Shown: positions 48,301 through 59,216 of the stretch, in pieces | How positions within the stretch are numbered: position 1 is the first letter of the stretch | How the letters are laid out: each line of letters opens with the position of its first letter | Source: Chrysemys picta bellii | Lineage: Eukaryota; Chordata; Testudines; Emydidae | Assembly: GCF_011386835.1 (NCBI RefSeq) | Contig: NC_088800.1 | Span: 19,068,572-19,132,571, forward strand | Reading direction: 5' to 3' | DNA: 64,000 nt | Translations under genes and position numbers: made by a program | Notes under the pieces: generated by a model | The model's database searches: none | What the model was told of the DNA's origin: nothing | Seen by the model: the letters and a program-made list of their open reading frames with translations, nothing else

Positions 48301-51300
48301 TAACACATTCTCTGGGTTGATCAGGAGTCTGACTCACATGCTTTTCCTGTTTTGTAACTATCCAGGTACTGTATGTGCAAAAAAACTACGTGCACTGATT
48401 TTCCTTTGCCTCTGAATGCAAGTGACTGTCCTACATCCCATGTAAATCAGAGGAGACGTAGCTGTCCTACCAGATGCAGGCTGTACCTCTTTAAGTGAAA
48501 AATAACCATCTTTGGCGCCTTGCCTATGTTGGCCTTTACTGCAGCATCTTGCTTAGTTCCACAGAAGGAGCAGTGAATTTGATTGTTCCATGTCAGTGTG
48601 TCTTGTTGAAAGAAACATTCAAGACAGTCCTGTGAAAGGAAAACATGTTTGGTAAAACAAACACCATACCTCTGTGTAGAGAGGTGAATTTCTGACCACT
48701 AAGCTGGTTTAGGGAGGGTGTCTCAATAAGCCTGTGTGCGGAAGTCAACTTGTGCAAGTCAACTTGTGCAGTGTTGTTTGTACACCACAGAGGAAATTGT
48801 GCCACATGATTCAGTGAGGTTGTGACATGATGAGTGTACAGGGCCATAACTAGGGCGGGGCAAGCGGGGCAGCCGCCCATGAAGCAGAGCCACCAAGGGT
48901 GCAAAAATGGGGTGGCCCACAGGATCGGGCCCAGCAGCATCTGGTCGGAGCCCAGGGCCCCCTCTCCCTGTAGGACTGCAGGCCCAGTGACCCCTGACGG
49001 AGCAGGCTCCCAGCACTAGGCCCCTGGTGGGGCAGGTGCTGAGTGCTGATTGGCTCCCACTGAGCATGCTCATTGCTCAGTAACATCTACTGAAGCTGCT
49101 GCCCTCACTGGGGATTTAAAAGGTTAAAGGGGGCAAATTGGGGGGGGGGGGCAGTGGGCAGGCTCTGAGCAAGGGGTGGAAACTGACTGTGCGGGGAAGG
49201 GGGTCAAACAGCTGGAGGCAGGGGCAGGAGAGGGACCAAGGAGCCAGGGGTGAGGCACTGCCAGATGACGGTAGAGGGCAAAGCCCCAGCACAGAGAGGG
49301 GCAGAAAGGGTAACAGTTATCCTAATGGGATGAGCCACCTGCCCTGTTTGCAAAAATATTGGTGGGGGACAGCAAAGGGACTTCCATGCTTAGGAGGAAG
49401 TGTTCAGAGAGGAAAATGAAGAAGTCCTGGGCTGCTTGTGATTTACAGTTGGGGGGAAGCAACAGTAGAAACAAAGAAAGTTAACATTGCCCAAGTAAAA
49501 CAGGCCTTTTTAGTCAACACTCAGTAGGGGTAAAACACGCCCTGCTCCCGCCTTTAGCTGTTTTTCTGCTACTGTGACTGACCCTGACTTGTTGCTGCCC
49601 AGCCTGATTCAGACTTTATTACAGAGAACAGAATAAGGGGCCTCCCTCTGATCCACTTGTCACAATGCTCCATTCACTAGCCAGCAATTGCACTCACACA
49701 TCGGGGAATTGACACCTTCAGGGCAGACTGGCCCAGGATGCTGAACAGACCTTGGCTCTTTCTTTTAAAAGGCCTCTAATTTTGGGCTAGGGACAATTTT
49801 CAGTTGCCCAGACAGGTAAAAACACAGGCCATTTACGGTACAGGGGAAGAGACCAATAGGGAAATGTGCATTGGGTGCAGATCTGGAGTGGGGCTGCTGG
49901 TGAGATATGCACTGGCAAAGAAACATGTCAGCTGTGACCTGTGCTTGTAGCATTCTGGACTGTGACCCAGCTAGTCTGTTCCTGACTCCCTTCTCTACGA
50001 GACCAGGGCCATCACTTCGCTGTATGTCCATCTAGCCACTATAACCATGGCATTGGCATTGTCTCACACTAAAGCACAGCGTAATCTGATTTCACAGTCA
50101 CCACAGCCCTATACTTTCTTCTGTCTCCACACTTAGGCCTTGTCTACACCGCAAAGTTTTGTTGGCAAAAGGCAGCTTGTGGAGGCCTAAACACTGCAAT
50201 GCCACTTTCGGCAACAAAACTCCACTGTTTTGCCGACAAAATAAAACCACCTCTATGAGAGGCGTAGAGCGTTTTGAGGCAAAGTTAAAGAGACAAAGCA
50301 TCAGTGTAAACGCTGCCGTTCGTTATATCAACAGAACTGGCCTCCCCCAGTATCCCACAATGCCCACCGTGACCACTCTGCTCATTGTTTTGAACTCGGC
50401 TGCCCTGCAGGCATGCGTCCCTCCCTTTTCAGAGCTCCGGGAAGCTTTGACATTTTGCAGGCTGGAGAGCTCACAGAGCTGCTGAGGAGGCTGTGGGAGA
50501 ACTGGGAGGGAATCACAGAACCATTAATGTGGAATGCAGGTAGGCAGAGCGGGCTGCTGCTGTGCGGGCGGGTTAGGGGGTGGAGATACTGAGCAAGCTG
50601 CTGTCTGAATTTAAAGAGACAGCATGCCGTGCCGATGCACACTTCCCCAACATACATTCTGTCTCTCTCACATATACACCCCCCCCAAAACCTCTCACAC
50701 ACTTCTGCAACACAAACAGTCTCTCCCCCCACCCCACCCCACACACACCCTCTGTCACACACTCTCTCCGTCCCCTGCACACACACTTCAGTTGAAAAGT
50801 GGCTGGCAATCTACTAGGACAAGGGTGGGGCAAACTACGGCCCAAGGGCTGCATCCAGCCCTCCAGACATTTTAATCCAGCCCCCGAGCTCCTGCTGGGG
50901 AGCGGGCTCCGGGGCTTGCCCCGTTCCGGCTCTCCAGCCGGGGAGCTGGGTTGGGGGCTTGCCCCGCTCCCAGAAGCAGTGGCATGTCCCCCCTCTGGCT
51001 CCTACACGTAGGGGCAGCCAAGGGGCTCCGCACACTGCCTCCGCCCCAAGCGCTGCCCCCACAGCTCCCATTGGCCGGGAACCAAGGCCAATGGGAGCTA
51101 CCGGGGCAGCCCCTGTGGACAGGGCAGGGTGCAGAGCCGCCTGGCCGTGCCTCCGCATAGCAGCCGGAGGGGGACATGCCGCTGCTTCTGGGAGCTGCTT
51201 GGGGTAAGCGCCACCCAGAGCCTTCACCCCTGACCCCTTCCCACATCCCAACCCCCTGCCCCAGCCCTGATCCTCCTCCTGCCCTCTGAACCTGCACACC

Positions 51301-54300
51301 CAGCTGGAACCCTCACCCCCTCCCACACCCCAACCCCCAATTTCGTGAGCATTCATGGCCCACCATACAATTTCCATACCTAGATGTGGCCCTTGGGCCA
51401 AAAAGTTTGCCCTCCCCTGTACTAGGATGCCCCTGGAACGATGCACTTGAGAAACTGCATCGTGGGATGTTGTACCTGCCCCATGAGGCATTGCAAACCT
51501 TTCCCAAAGCATCCTGCAGCCAGTTGCACAGTGGGATAACTACCCACAGTGCACTGCTCTCTGTGTCGATGCAAGAGCTGCTAGTGCGGATGCGCTCTGC
51601 CAACACAAGGAACATAGTGTGGACATGCACCAGCAGTTTATTTAAAGCGTCTTAATTAAACATTTGTCAACAAAACTCGGCAGTGTAGTAGACAAAGCCT
51701 TAGGTGTGCGTTGCCTCGCCTGGCCAGAAGTCAAATGTCATACAACCACAGAGTTAGAAGGGACCACAAGGGTCATCTAGTCTAACCCTCTGCCAAGATG
51801 CAGGATGTGTCATGCCTCTTATGAACTATGACAACATAGCTTCCCCAACTGAATGATACTTCCCACACTGGCCTTATACAAACAAGCCATGCTGCTATCA
51901 TCCTTCACCTTTAAAGGGGATAATCACCATTTGCTTGGCAGGATTCAGCGGGAGAAATGATCAGGTATAAGCCAATCATAATATTATACCAGGAAGCAAT
52001 AATCAATACTCTTAGAAAAATACAATCACAATGCAAAAGGTAAAAGACAGAAATCTTACAACCCCCCGCCCATCCCCCATAGCGGTTTTCCTTATATAAA
52101 GGCCTGAAAAAGGATGGTTTCTGCTTATACAGAGTCAGATGCTATCGTGGTAATTCAATCGGTAGATAATCCACCTCCATGATAAATTCATTCTTTGTTT
52201 ACTTTTGAGTCCCTTTTATTCTCCATTGAGAGAGGTGGCTGTTTATTCTAGCCACAGTCTCACTGTGGAATGGAAAACCATCAGTATCACTTTTTTTTAT
52301 ATAAACAGAAATGCAATTTTATGTCTTTCTGAATGTTTTATGCCATTAAGTCATTGCAGTATCCATATTTAAGGTACAGTTATTTTCAGTTCATTTTATT
52401 TTCAGTACCTATCGAGTTTACTTCTTAAAGGTTGTATAGAAGGATACTACAGAGCTGTTAAAGACTTGTGTGAAAATTAATGTGGCACCTAAAAGAATCA
52501 GGCAGTAGCTTTTATTGTCTACGTATTGATAATAAATGCATTATCATTACTCTACAATAGCCTGACTCATATCATCTAAAAAAAACAGTAGGGGGCATAA
52601 ATATGCTAGGGTGCCAAAATGCCTTGCTACAGCTCTGTGAGTGCACTTAGACTACAAAGCAGCTAAAATTTAATGTTTCCTCTAAGGAAGCATTTTGATA
52701 AGTGAGAATTTGAAAGAAAATGCCTCACAGTTGCTTTCTATACAATACAAAATAAAATAGACATGTCTCTGGCCATCCTCACTCCACAGCAATTCAGGGG
52801 CATTTCCAAACAACACAAGCTACACTATTAACAGCCAAAAGGACAATGTAAGTCTGATCTAGCATCTCCTCTAGCCCTAGGGCCAAATTCTCTACTGAAA
52901 AGAATGTATCCCTTTTAGATGATGCCCTGGAACTGGTGGGCGCTGGGAACGTATTTCCGTAAGATGGTCTATTAACATAAACCTTCCACCACTATACTGA
53001 ACAGAGACCACCAAAAGCTCTGAGGGACTCTTAGAAACCCTACCTGTAGAGAGCAGGCACTCTCAGAAGGGATGGGAAGAGAGAGAACTGTAAAGACCTC
53101 GTTCTTATCGGTGGTGGTCTGACACGCCAGGCATGTAATGTCATAACTGAGCTGCCCCTCAAATAGCTGGGTGATGATTGATGTTTCACTGCCAGTTCCC
53201 CTATCTTCCCTAGAAGTGGATGTGTTCCCATAGCATCTCCTTTTGCATGACTGTAAGGACAAAAAAAAAAACTAAAACTACTGACACCAACCCTTACAAA
53301 AACATCTAAACATGCTTTGTACCGGTTGTCAAGGAAGCACACGTGATCCCAGGTGGCAGTAAAAACATATCATTTATAATAATCCATTATTTATTCTGCT
53401 TCTTTATAAGACATTGCATTCCATATTTATAAGTAGGGCCCTAGTTGAATAGAGATCCATGAATAAAAGCATCACTGTCAAGTTCACTCTGACTCATGGG
53501 GAGAGATTAGTTAAATTGTGAGAATTCCATTAACAAATTCCAATGTTTTCATGAGTTTTAGCATGAAGTTGTCTGAAAAGCCAAACCAGAAGTTTATTAG
53601 TCATATGTTTAAAAAAATCTTCAGTCATTCATTCAGGAAGCAGAAGCTAGATCAGTCACACAAACACAAATAATGAACAGTTGAGGTCAACAGTTTGGGA
53701 AGAGCTTATCGACAGAAAATTATTCTTCAGAACTTCTAGCAAATACTTACAGATGAGAAAATACCTTCCTGGAATGAGGACTGGTTTGTAAAGGATGAGC
53801 TAATCAAGAAAGGGGGAATATTTGTAATGAATACTATTTGAAATGTATGGTTCAACCAGCTCCATTTATCAGCACCTCCAGCCATCAGCCCATCGCCGTT
53901 TGAAGCCTTTATTAGGCCAAGTCGTAAGCAAGCACTTAACATTGTACACTGAGTAGCTCCACTGACATCAATAGACTACTCATGGTGCGTAGAGTTGAGC
54001 AAATGCCTAAGTCTTTGCAGGGTCAAGGCCTTGTTAAGATCTCTTTAGCTACAGCCATGCATTGTTTTCTTTTGTAAAAATTTCTAACACCTCCCCGGTC
54101 TCATGTGCCAAACACCCTGCCCCTCTCTTCCTTTCAATAGTGCTTCCCTGGGAGGCATATTCTTTTATTTTCTCTGCATGAAGGAACCACTCTCTATTTG
54201 CCTCTCACAATAGGGTCCAGCATGGAGCACTCCCTTGTTCCACCACCTTCAGGATTCTCAACCCCAGAGCAAACAATGAAGGTGCCAATTCTAAACTGGA

Positions 54301-57300
54301 GCTCTAGGGCTGAGCTAACTGAACTCACCCCCCTGCCCGAGCCTCACATAGCAGGGATCGAATCCAGAGACTGTCAAAGTTTTCCTGAACTGCAATAACA
54401 CTTGACGTCGCCATGGACTTTCTAGCTTCTAACTTGCTGTCCGAGCTAAGTAATCACAGTGCTGAGATGTCTAACCTGGAATTGTAAATGGGGCAAGAAA
54501 AATCATCTGATTTCCCCTCTACGATCATTCTAAAGCAGAGCTTTGGTACACAGATAACTTCTGTGAGAGCACTTGGTGCATTTACAAATCAGACTGCCTG
54601 GCAATTGGCTACATAAGTTAGCATTTGGTATTAATGATGATTTAAAATGATGTATAGAACCCTGTTACTATGCAGCACTTTATATAGCCACAGTAAGCCA
54701 TGCCCCCTATCACAAAGGGCACAGAACCAAAGGGAGATGAGAAACCACTGGACAGTGCTCAGAGCAGATGGGTTGGAGGGACTTATTGCTGGTAGGAAGG
54801 ATTTGAAGGAAGAGAGAAGCAGAGGTGGATCTGGGCAGACAAGATGCTTGGCACAGAGAGGAAGCATGATAGGGAAGAGTATAGAAATTAGAGGGTGAGA
54901 AGGAGGAAATGACAGCAGAGGTGTAGATGGGGGATTAGGTAGGGCCTTGGTGATGTAGATACGGAGCTTGAATGGGATGTGGTAACAGGAAGCTAATGAA
55001 GGGATTAAAGGTTGCACTGTGTAGTAGTTGGAGAAAATGGAGAGGATGATGATTTTACAGCACCATTTTGTACAGTATGGAGGGAGAAAAGAGACAATGA
55101 TTGTATTCCATGCTATGCAGTAATGAACTGCAGAGAGGAGACAGATGTGCACTGACACTTCGCAGCCTCAGAAGACCATAGCTGCAGTCTTACCTTCTTA
55201 AGCGCCTCATGTAATTCGTTCAGCACGTATATCAGAAACTCCTGGGCATCCTGCTGAGTCTTCTTGGTAAAAGCCGGGCATAAGTCGCCGATGACTGAAC
55301 GAAACACCTCTGGTGAGATGCACTCAAACTCTCCCAGCCACATATCGGCCATCAAATAGGCAAAGGCGGTAGCAACCTCACCGTTTTCCCTGAAGTAGCA
55401 TAAAAGGGGCTTTAGTTGGAGTACAAAGATGTGGTGGCGGTGCTTAAAATGTGAACACAAAAGCCAAGCTGAATGGGCAGAAGAAACATTGTGAGGAGGC
55501 CATAACCACAGTGCAGACTCTGTTTGTTGAAGGGTCACACTCACAATAGGCTATTTCAGTCTGTAGTCTAGGAGTACTCTTGGATTCCTCACTGATGTGA
55601 AGCTCTCACTTAGCAGCATCCACGAGTAATTCTTTCTATCATCTGGTTCACTAGGAGACTCCATCCTTTGCTGGCAAATGACCTAACCTCAGTTATTCAT
55701 GCCTTGGTCCCTTCTCAGTTGGACTACAGCAATGCCACATACCTGGGCATGAAATCTTCAGCACTCAGGAAACTCCGGTTAGTACAGAACGCTGCAGCCA
55801 GTCTCCTCATTAACACCTCAGACCTGCCCTCAGCTCTCTACACTGGTTTTCCATAGAATAGCAAATCAAAGACAAGGTCTCATAGAATCATAGAATATCA
55901 GGGTTGGAAGGGACCTCAAGAGGTCATCTAGTCCAACCCCCTGCTCAAAGCAGGACCAATTCCCAACTAAATCATCCCAGCCAGGGCTTTGTCAAGCCAG
56001 GCCTTAAAAATCTCCAAGGAAGGAGACTCCACCACCTCCCTAGGTAACGCATTCCAGTCGATCCTTATCTTTGCTCCATGGCCTGGCCCCAGGATATCTG
56101 AAAGATGGTCTTAAACTCTGGGACCAAGACCCTGGTCAACAACTTCACTCTTTTGGCACGACAGAACTCTCCACGGGAAGGGACAGCTCATTTGTGCTGG
56201 AGACAGAACTTTCTCAGGGGCCAGTCTAAGACTGTGGAACGAACTCCCCCAGGAACTAAGAATTATTATAAACCTCACCACCTTCCAAAGCTCCAAGTGT
56301 AAGTTGCATTGCTTTGACCGCAGTAGCACGTATATTCATACCAAACTAACCAACCAAAACTAACTGCCTCCAATAAATACATAAGTAAATAAATAAACAG
56401 AATGCAATGCACTGCACATGCTTCACCCCAGTGGAGGGGATGAGAGAACAAATGGGTGACACGTTAGTTACATTGCTTACTGCACCACAGAAAGGCACTC
56501 AGACCCTACAATGAGTGTGGTATAAAAGCCCACATAGGACAGAAAAGAGGGAATTCAGAGAGAAGCCAGAAGGTGAACATTGGCTAGGAAAGTATCAAGG
56601 GGTAGCCATGTTAGTCTGTATCTACAAAAACAACAAGGAGTCTGGTGGCACCTTAAAGACTAACAGATTTATTTGGGCATAAGCTTTTGTGGATAAACAC
56701 CTCACTTCTTTAGATGCATAGTGCTGAAGACTATGCATCTGAAGAAGTGAGGTTTTTACCCACGAAAGCTTATGCCCAAATAAATCTGTTAGTCTTTAAG
56801 GTGCCACCGGACTCCTTGTTGTATTGGCTAGGAAAAGCAAGTTGAGGCAGAGGCAGAGATGGTGTGTGGGGCCTGGGAAGTCAGAGCAAAGTGTGCTGCT
56901 TTTGGTTTCCTTGTCCAGAAGAGTATTTCTGTGCTTTCTAATGCCAGGCTCCAATTGAAACTTCATTTCTTTTGGAAAAACTTCAAATATTGAGACAGAA
57001 AAATACATCCCAAATATTTTGCTTGTAAGCGGCTTGGCACCTGCACAGTCTTTTTGTTCTGTGTTTGTACAGCGCCTGGCACAATGGGGTCCTGGTCCAT
57101 GACTGGGACTCCTATGAGCTACTGCAATACAAATAATGAATAGTAATAAGAAAACAGAGAGCAAATAAATCAACTTACTTGTGTAGGGCAGTTACATACT
57201 TCCCTGAGAGAAAATACTCCACCAATGGGGATATACTGCAGAGGCACTGCAAAACTGCATTCATGTAGCAAGTGTTCCCCAAGTTGCGCAGGCCAGTGAG

Positions 57301-57379
57301 GCCTTGGTACAGTTGGCTTGTCTCATTGTTGGATTCCTCACTAGAATCCTTTGAATGCTCCAGGTGCACAGTTTCAGAG
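45176..57379 (-). CDS. USP50: USP50, USP8-related deubiquitinase-like protein, six exons seen; 5' end missing
   Basis: Short paralogue of USP8 with only a USP catalytic domain. Exons (5' to 3' on the minus strand): 57379-57179, 55389-55194, 53250-53044, 48629-48487, 47365-47233 and 45367-45176; all join in frame and give 356 residues. Seen in order: Cys box [18 protein letters not shown] (Cys codon 57268-57270), [18 protein letters not shown], zinc pairs CLAC and [18 protein letters not shown] (His codon 45338-45340) and WYSFDD (Asp codon 45287-45289). The start codon must lie in an upstream exon that I could not find: the first seen exon begins one base into a codon and has no usable ATG before the Cys box. 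Human USP50 is generally treated as inactive or very weak; here all triad residues are present. Tail to tail with USP8, as in mammals. Confidence 0.93.
45384..45405. repeat. (GA)n microsatellite
   Basis: About eleven GA units, 14-20 bases upstream of the USP50 last-exon acceptor on the minus strand, where it reads as a (TC)n tract and may add to the polypyrimidine signal. Confidence 0.9.
46058..46150. repeat. Fragment of the fold-back SINE-like family
   Basis: GGAGTCCTTGTGGCACCTTAG and GCTGATACAGACTAACATGG match parts of the elements at 56592-56822 and 61838-62056. It directly precedes the hAT MITE at 46176. Confidence 0.6.
46176..46811 (+). mobile_element. GC-rich hAT MITE, 'GGGTGGGCAAAC' family, copy 3
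   Basis: It begins CAGGGGTGGGCAAACTTTTT and ends near GTTTGCCCACCCC. The interior has the same G-rich tandem units as copies 1 and 2. A target-site duplication is not clear. The 275-residue minus frame and the plus frames across it are artefacts. Confidence 0.78.
47233..47365 (-). CDS. USP50: USP50 exon, USP domain
   Basis: 133 bases, identical in length and phase to USP8 exon 19: [19 protein letters not shown] to PKYNLCAVV. Acceptor TTATTTTCAG, donor GTAAGT. Confidence 0.94.
48487..48629 (-). CDS. USP50: USP50 exon, second zinc CxxC
   Basis: 143 bases, identical in length and phase to USP8 exon 18: [32 protein letters not shown], then PKMVIFHLK and two bases of Arg. Donor AG|GTACAG. The exon has no internal ATG. 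Confidence 0.92.
48838..49425. repeat. GC-rich interspersed repeat
   Basis: AGGGCCATAACTAGGGCGGG and GGGGCAGCCGCCCATGAAGC open a GC- and purine-rich segment with a G-run at 49139-49150. Its composition and text are typical of a repeat, but the ends are not defined. Confidence 0.45.
50136..51699. mobile_element. Harbinger-type MITE containing a nested hAT MITE
   Basis: The inverted ends GGCCTTGTCTACAC and GTAGTAGACAAAGCC are flanked by TTA on both sides (50133-50135 and 51700-51702), the target-site pattern of PIF/Harbinger elements. An inner inverted block (TTTTGTTGGCAAAAG / TTTGTCAACAAAAC) supports this. No transposase was recognised. A 600-bp hAT MITE sits inside. Confidence 0.72.
50820..51419 (-). 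mobile_element. GC-rich hAT MITE, 'GGGTGGGCAAAC' family, copy 4 (inverted)
   Basis: The ends CAAGGGTGGGGCAAAC and GTTTGCCCTCCCCTG are flanked by the exact 8-bp duplication TACTAGGA (50812-50819 and 51420-51427). Orientation is opposite to copies 1-3. The 225-residue minus frame is an artefact. Confidence 0.87.
51730..51870 (-). mobile_element. CR1 3'-end piece, minus strand
   Basis: ACCACAGAGTTAGAAGGGACC and GGTCATCTAGTCTAACCCTC are the reverse of the CR1 3' tail. Confidence 0.7.
53044..53250 (-). CDS. USP50: USP50 exon, first zinc CxxC
   Basis: 69 codons: [16 protein letters not shown], then [24 protein letters not shown] and [12 protein letters not shown]. Matches USP8 exon 17. Confidence 0.93.
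55194..55389 (-). CDS. USP50: USP50 exon, QQD box
   Basis: 196 bases coding [34 protein letters not shown] and [20 protein letters not shown]. Acceptor CTACTTCAG, donor GTAAGA. Matches USP8 exon 16 in position and phase. Confidence 0.94.
55545..56400 (+). mobile_element. L2-type LINE piece, interrupted by CR1
   Basis: Translated text includes [20 protein letters not shown] and [17 protein letters not shown], which is the C-terminal reverse-transcriptase region of L2-like LINEs. It resumes after the CR1 insertion with broken frames (MAWPQDI, then [15 protein letters not shown]). Degenerate. Confidence 0.7.
55878..56065 (-). mobile_element. CR1 3' piece inserted in L2
   Basis: TCATAGAATCATAGAATATC, GTTGGAAGGGACCTCAAGAG and GTCCAACCCCCTGCTCAAAG are the reverse complement of the CR1 3' end, including its octamer tail. 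Confidence 0.8.
56592..56822. mobile_element. Fold-back retroposon with 13-bp target duplication
   Basis: It contains GGCACCTTAAAGACTAACAG near the left and the inverted CTGTTAGTCTTTAAGGTGCC near the right, so most of the element is a palindrome centred near 56733. ATTGGCTAGGAAA flanks it (56579-56591 and 56823-56835), a LINE-machinery type of duplication. Same family as 61838-62056. Confidence 0.82.
57045..57145 (-). repeat. Interspersed repeat related to 27365-27459
   Basis: TACAGCGCCTGGCACAATGG and CTACTGCAATACAAATAATG belong to the common sauropsid repeat whose other copy is split by the LTR at 27460. Here it is in the opposite orientation. Confidence 0.55.
57179..57379 (-). CDS. USP50: USP50 first identified coding exon, Cys box
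   Basis: The acceptor (GTTGGAAATGCAG on the minus strand) is followed by [17 protein letters not shown] and the Cys box. It ends two bases into a Lys codon before GTAAGT. Human USP50 has about 45 further residues upstream, probably in a separate exon. Confidence 0.88.
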
Positions 57380-58976
57380 CTGCATTTCCAACAAGAACAA
57401 AATCCAAAATTGTATTTTTGTCACCTAAAATGCAACACTCTCTTTATTATCACATTCAAATCAGCCTTATCTCAAAGAAAGCCATTTCCTGCTGTGTCAA
57501 GGTCTCTTTTGCAAGAATACTCAGTCATAGTCATAACTGTGGTTTATTTATTGAATCTAATAATAGCACCATATGTCCACTGATCACACGCAAAATAAAA
57601 CTGGCAAATTCAGAGCAAGTCGAGTAGTTGCTACCAAATGTATTGGACAGATCAGCACTGAACATTGTGCATATTGTTATATCTGCAAAATTAACACAAG
57701 TTGGGGACCAAGGCTATGCCTAAGTTGTCTCTGTCTTCTTGGAAGGTTAAATTGGGATGTTAGTGACCCAACCTCAGCTTGGAAGGGATTCAGATAATTC
57801 GTTTGCAATTATCTGTTTTACTTGCCATTACTCTCAACCTTGCACACCCTCTACTCCTGGAGCTCCCACTGACTTTACTAGGAGTTTGCAGGAGACTTGA
57901 AGGATCAAGCTCACTGTTTGTAGCACCCTGCTAGAATTTTGGAAATACATTTTTCATATCAATTTTTCCCTTCTGCTTGGCAGGTGGATAGACATTTCCC
58001 CATGTGATTCCCATGAAGCTTGGCATTGGGCATTTTAGGGTTTGTTTTTTATTGTTTTATTTTTTTGGTTACTTCTTTGTTGGGGCACCAGTGTTACTAA
58101 TGACAAGTCCTATTGGATGAGGGATCAATCACCCGCTGGACAGTACTGACTGCACCTTTCAGGATTGGGCATAGAGGGTGGCAGCAGGGCCTGCCTCTAC
58201 CATCTATCTGCTCCACATCTCTCCCACCAGGTCATCCTATCCCCTGCCTTCCACATTCAGTGCCCAGGGTCATGTTTCTTCCTGCCTCTGATTACTTGTC
58301 TCTATCCCTGTTCCCTGCCCAGTTTCACATGTGTCTCTAGTCTCTGAGCACAACTAGCACTGTGAGTTGGGTTGGATATGGCTGATCAGGGCTAGCGGGT
58401 AGTAACTTGAGTGGAGAGAGCAAACCCATCTTTAATGAGGGATGTGCTGACAGGGACCTAACAACATCCAGGGCAGCTCAATGTTGGTGGAACAGGACTA
58501 CAGTTATTTCCATTTCAACCCAGCTAGACACACACGGCACTTGTGTCAGTTCAGCAGAGGTGGGGAAGTCCAGCCCTCCTCCTCAGCCAAATGCCAGTGG
58601 GATGCCGCAGCCAAACCTTATTTCCGTCCCTTCCCACACAGTCAAAATGGAGGACTCGTTCGCTAGAACACTCAGTCAGTTCACACAAAAGGTAGAATAG
58701 AAGCACTCAGACATTACCAACCTGGGAGGGCGTGTGGGTCGCGATAGGAAGTGCCTAGATCGGATGTAAGGAAACACAGGTCAGCATCAAATACTTGCAG
58801 GTGTCAAATCCTGTAAAAATGTAGGGACCGTGTTTGGCCTGCTCTATAATTGAGGAGAGGAGATGCTGGAGAATCACATTAGAGCCAAGAATGTCTGATT
58901 TGAGGGGTACTTCCACAGAAGAGAAAAACGTGGCCCATCTGCTTTCAGAGAGAAATTGAGGCCCTTCTGGTTAAAG

Positions 58977-59150
58977 TCCTAGATTCTAAGGCCAGTAGGG
59001 ACCAGTGTGTTAATCTAGTCTGGCTTCCTATATCACACAGGCCATTGAGCTTCCCCAGAATAATTCCTACAGCAGATCTTTTGGATACACATCCAATCTT
59101 GATTGAAAACTCACCAGTGGTGGAGAATCTACCACAATCCTTCGCAATAA
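58977..59150 (-). mobile_element. CR1 3'-end piece, minus strand
   Basis: GATTCTAAGGCCAGTAGGGACC, AATCTAGTCTGGCTTCC and GAAAACTCACCAGTGGTGGAG are the reverse of CR1 tail text. Confidence 0.7.
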
Positions 59151-59216
59151 AACCAACAGCAAGCGCAGCAACTGGTGTTGAGAATGCAGCAGATGAAGGA
59201 GACTAAGATGGTGACT

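Larger units (their letters stand above)
45368..57178 (-). other. USP50: USP50 introns, repeat-rich
   Basis: The introns are 45368-47232, 47366-48486, 48630-53043, 53251-55193 and 55390-57178. Besides the repeats listed separately there is a CA-rich low-complexity stretch at about 50690-50790. No gene was seen in 45410-46050, 46830-47230, 47370-48480, 49430-50130, 51880-53040 or 53260-54640. The segment 54640-55100 looks like an old interspersed repeat of unknown family. Confidence 0.6.

Noticed and set aside
50835..51512. 225-residue minus frame
   Set aside because: Lies over hAT MITE copy 4; no domain and no splice context.
54631..55158. 175-residue minus frame
   Set aside because: Hydrophobic, Pro/Ser-rich text from a purine-rich plus strand; looks like an old repeat in a USP50 intron.
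59108..59125. Consensus minus donor (CACTG|GTGAGT)
   Set aside because: It lies within CR1 3' tail text, where it is part of the repeat.
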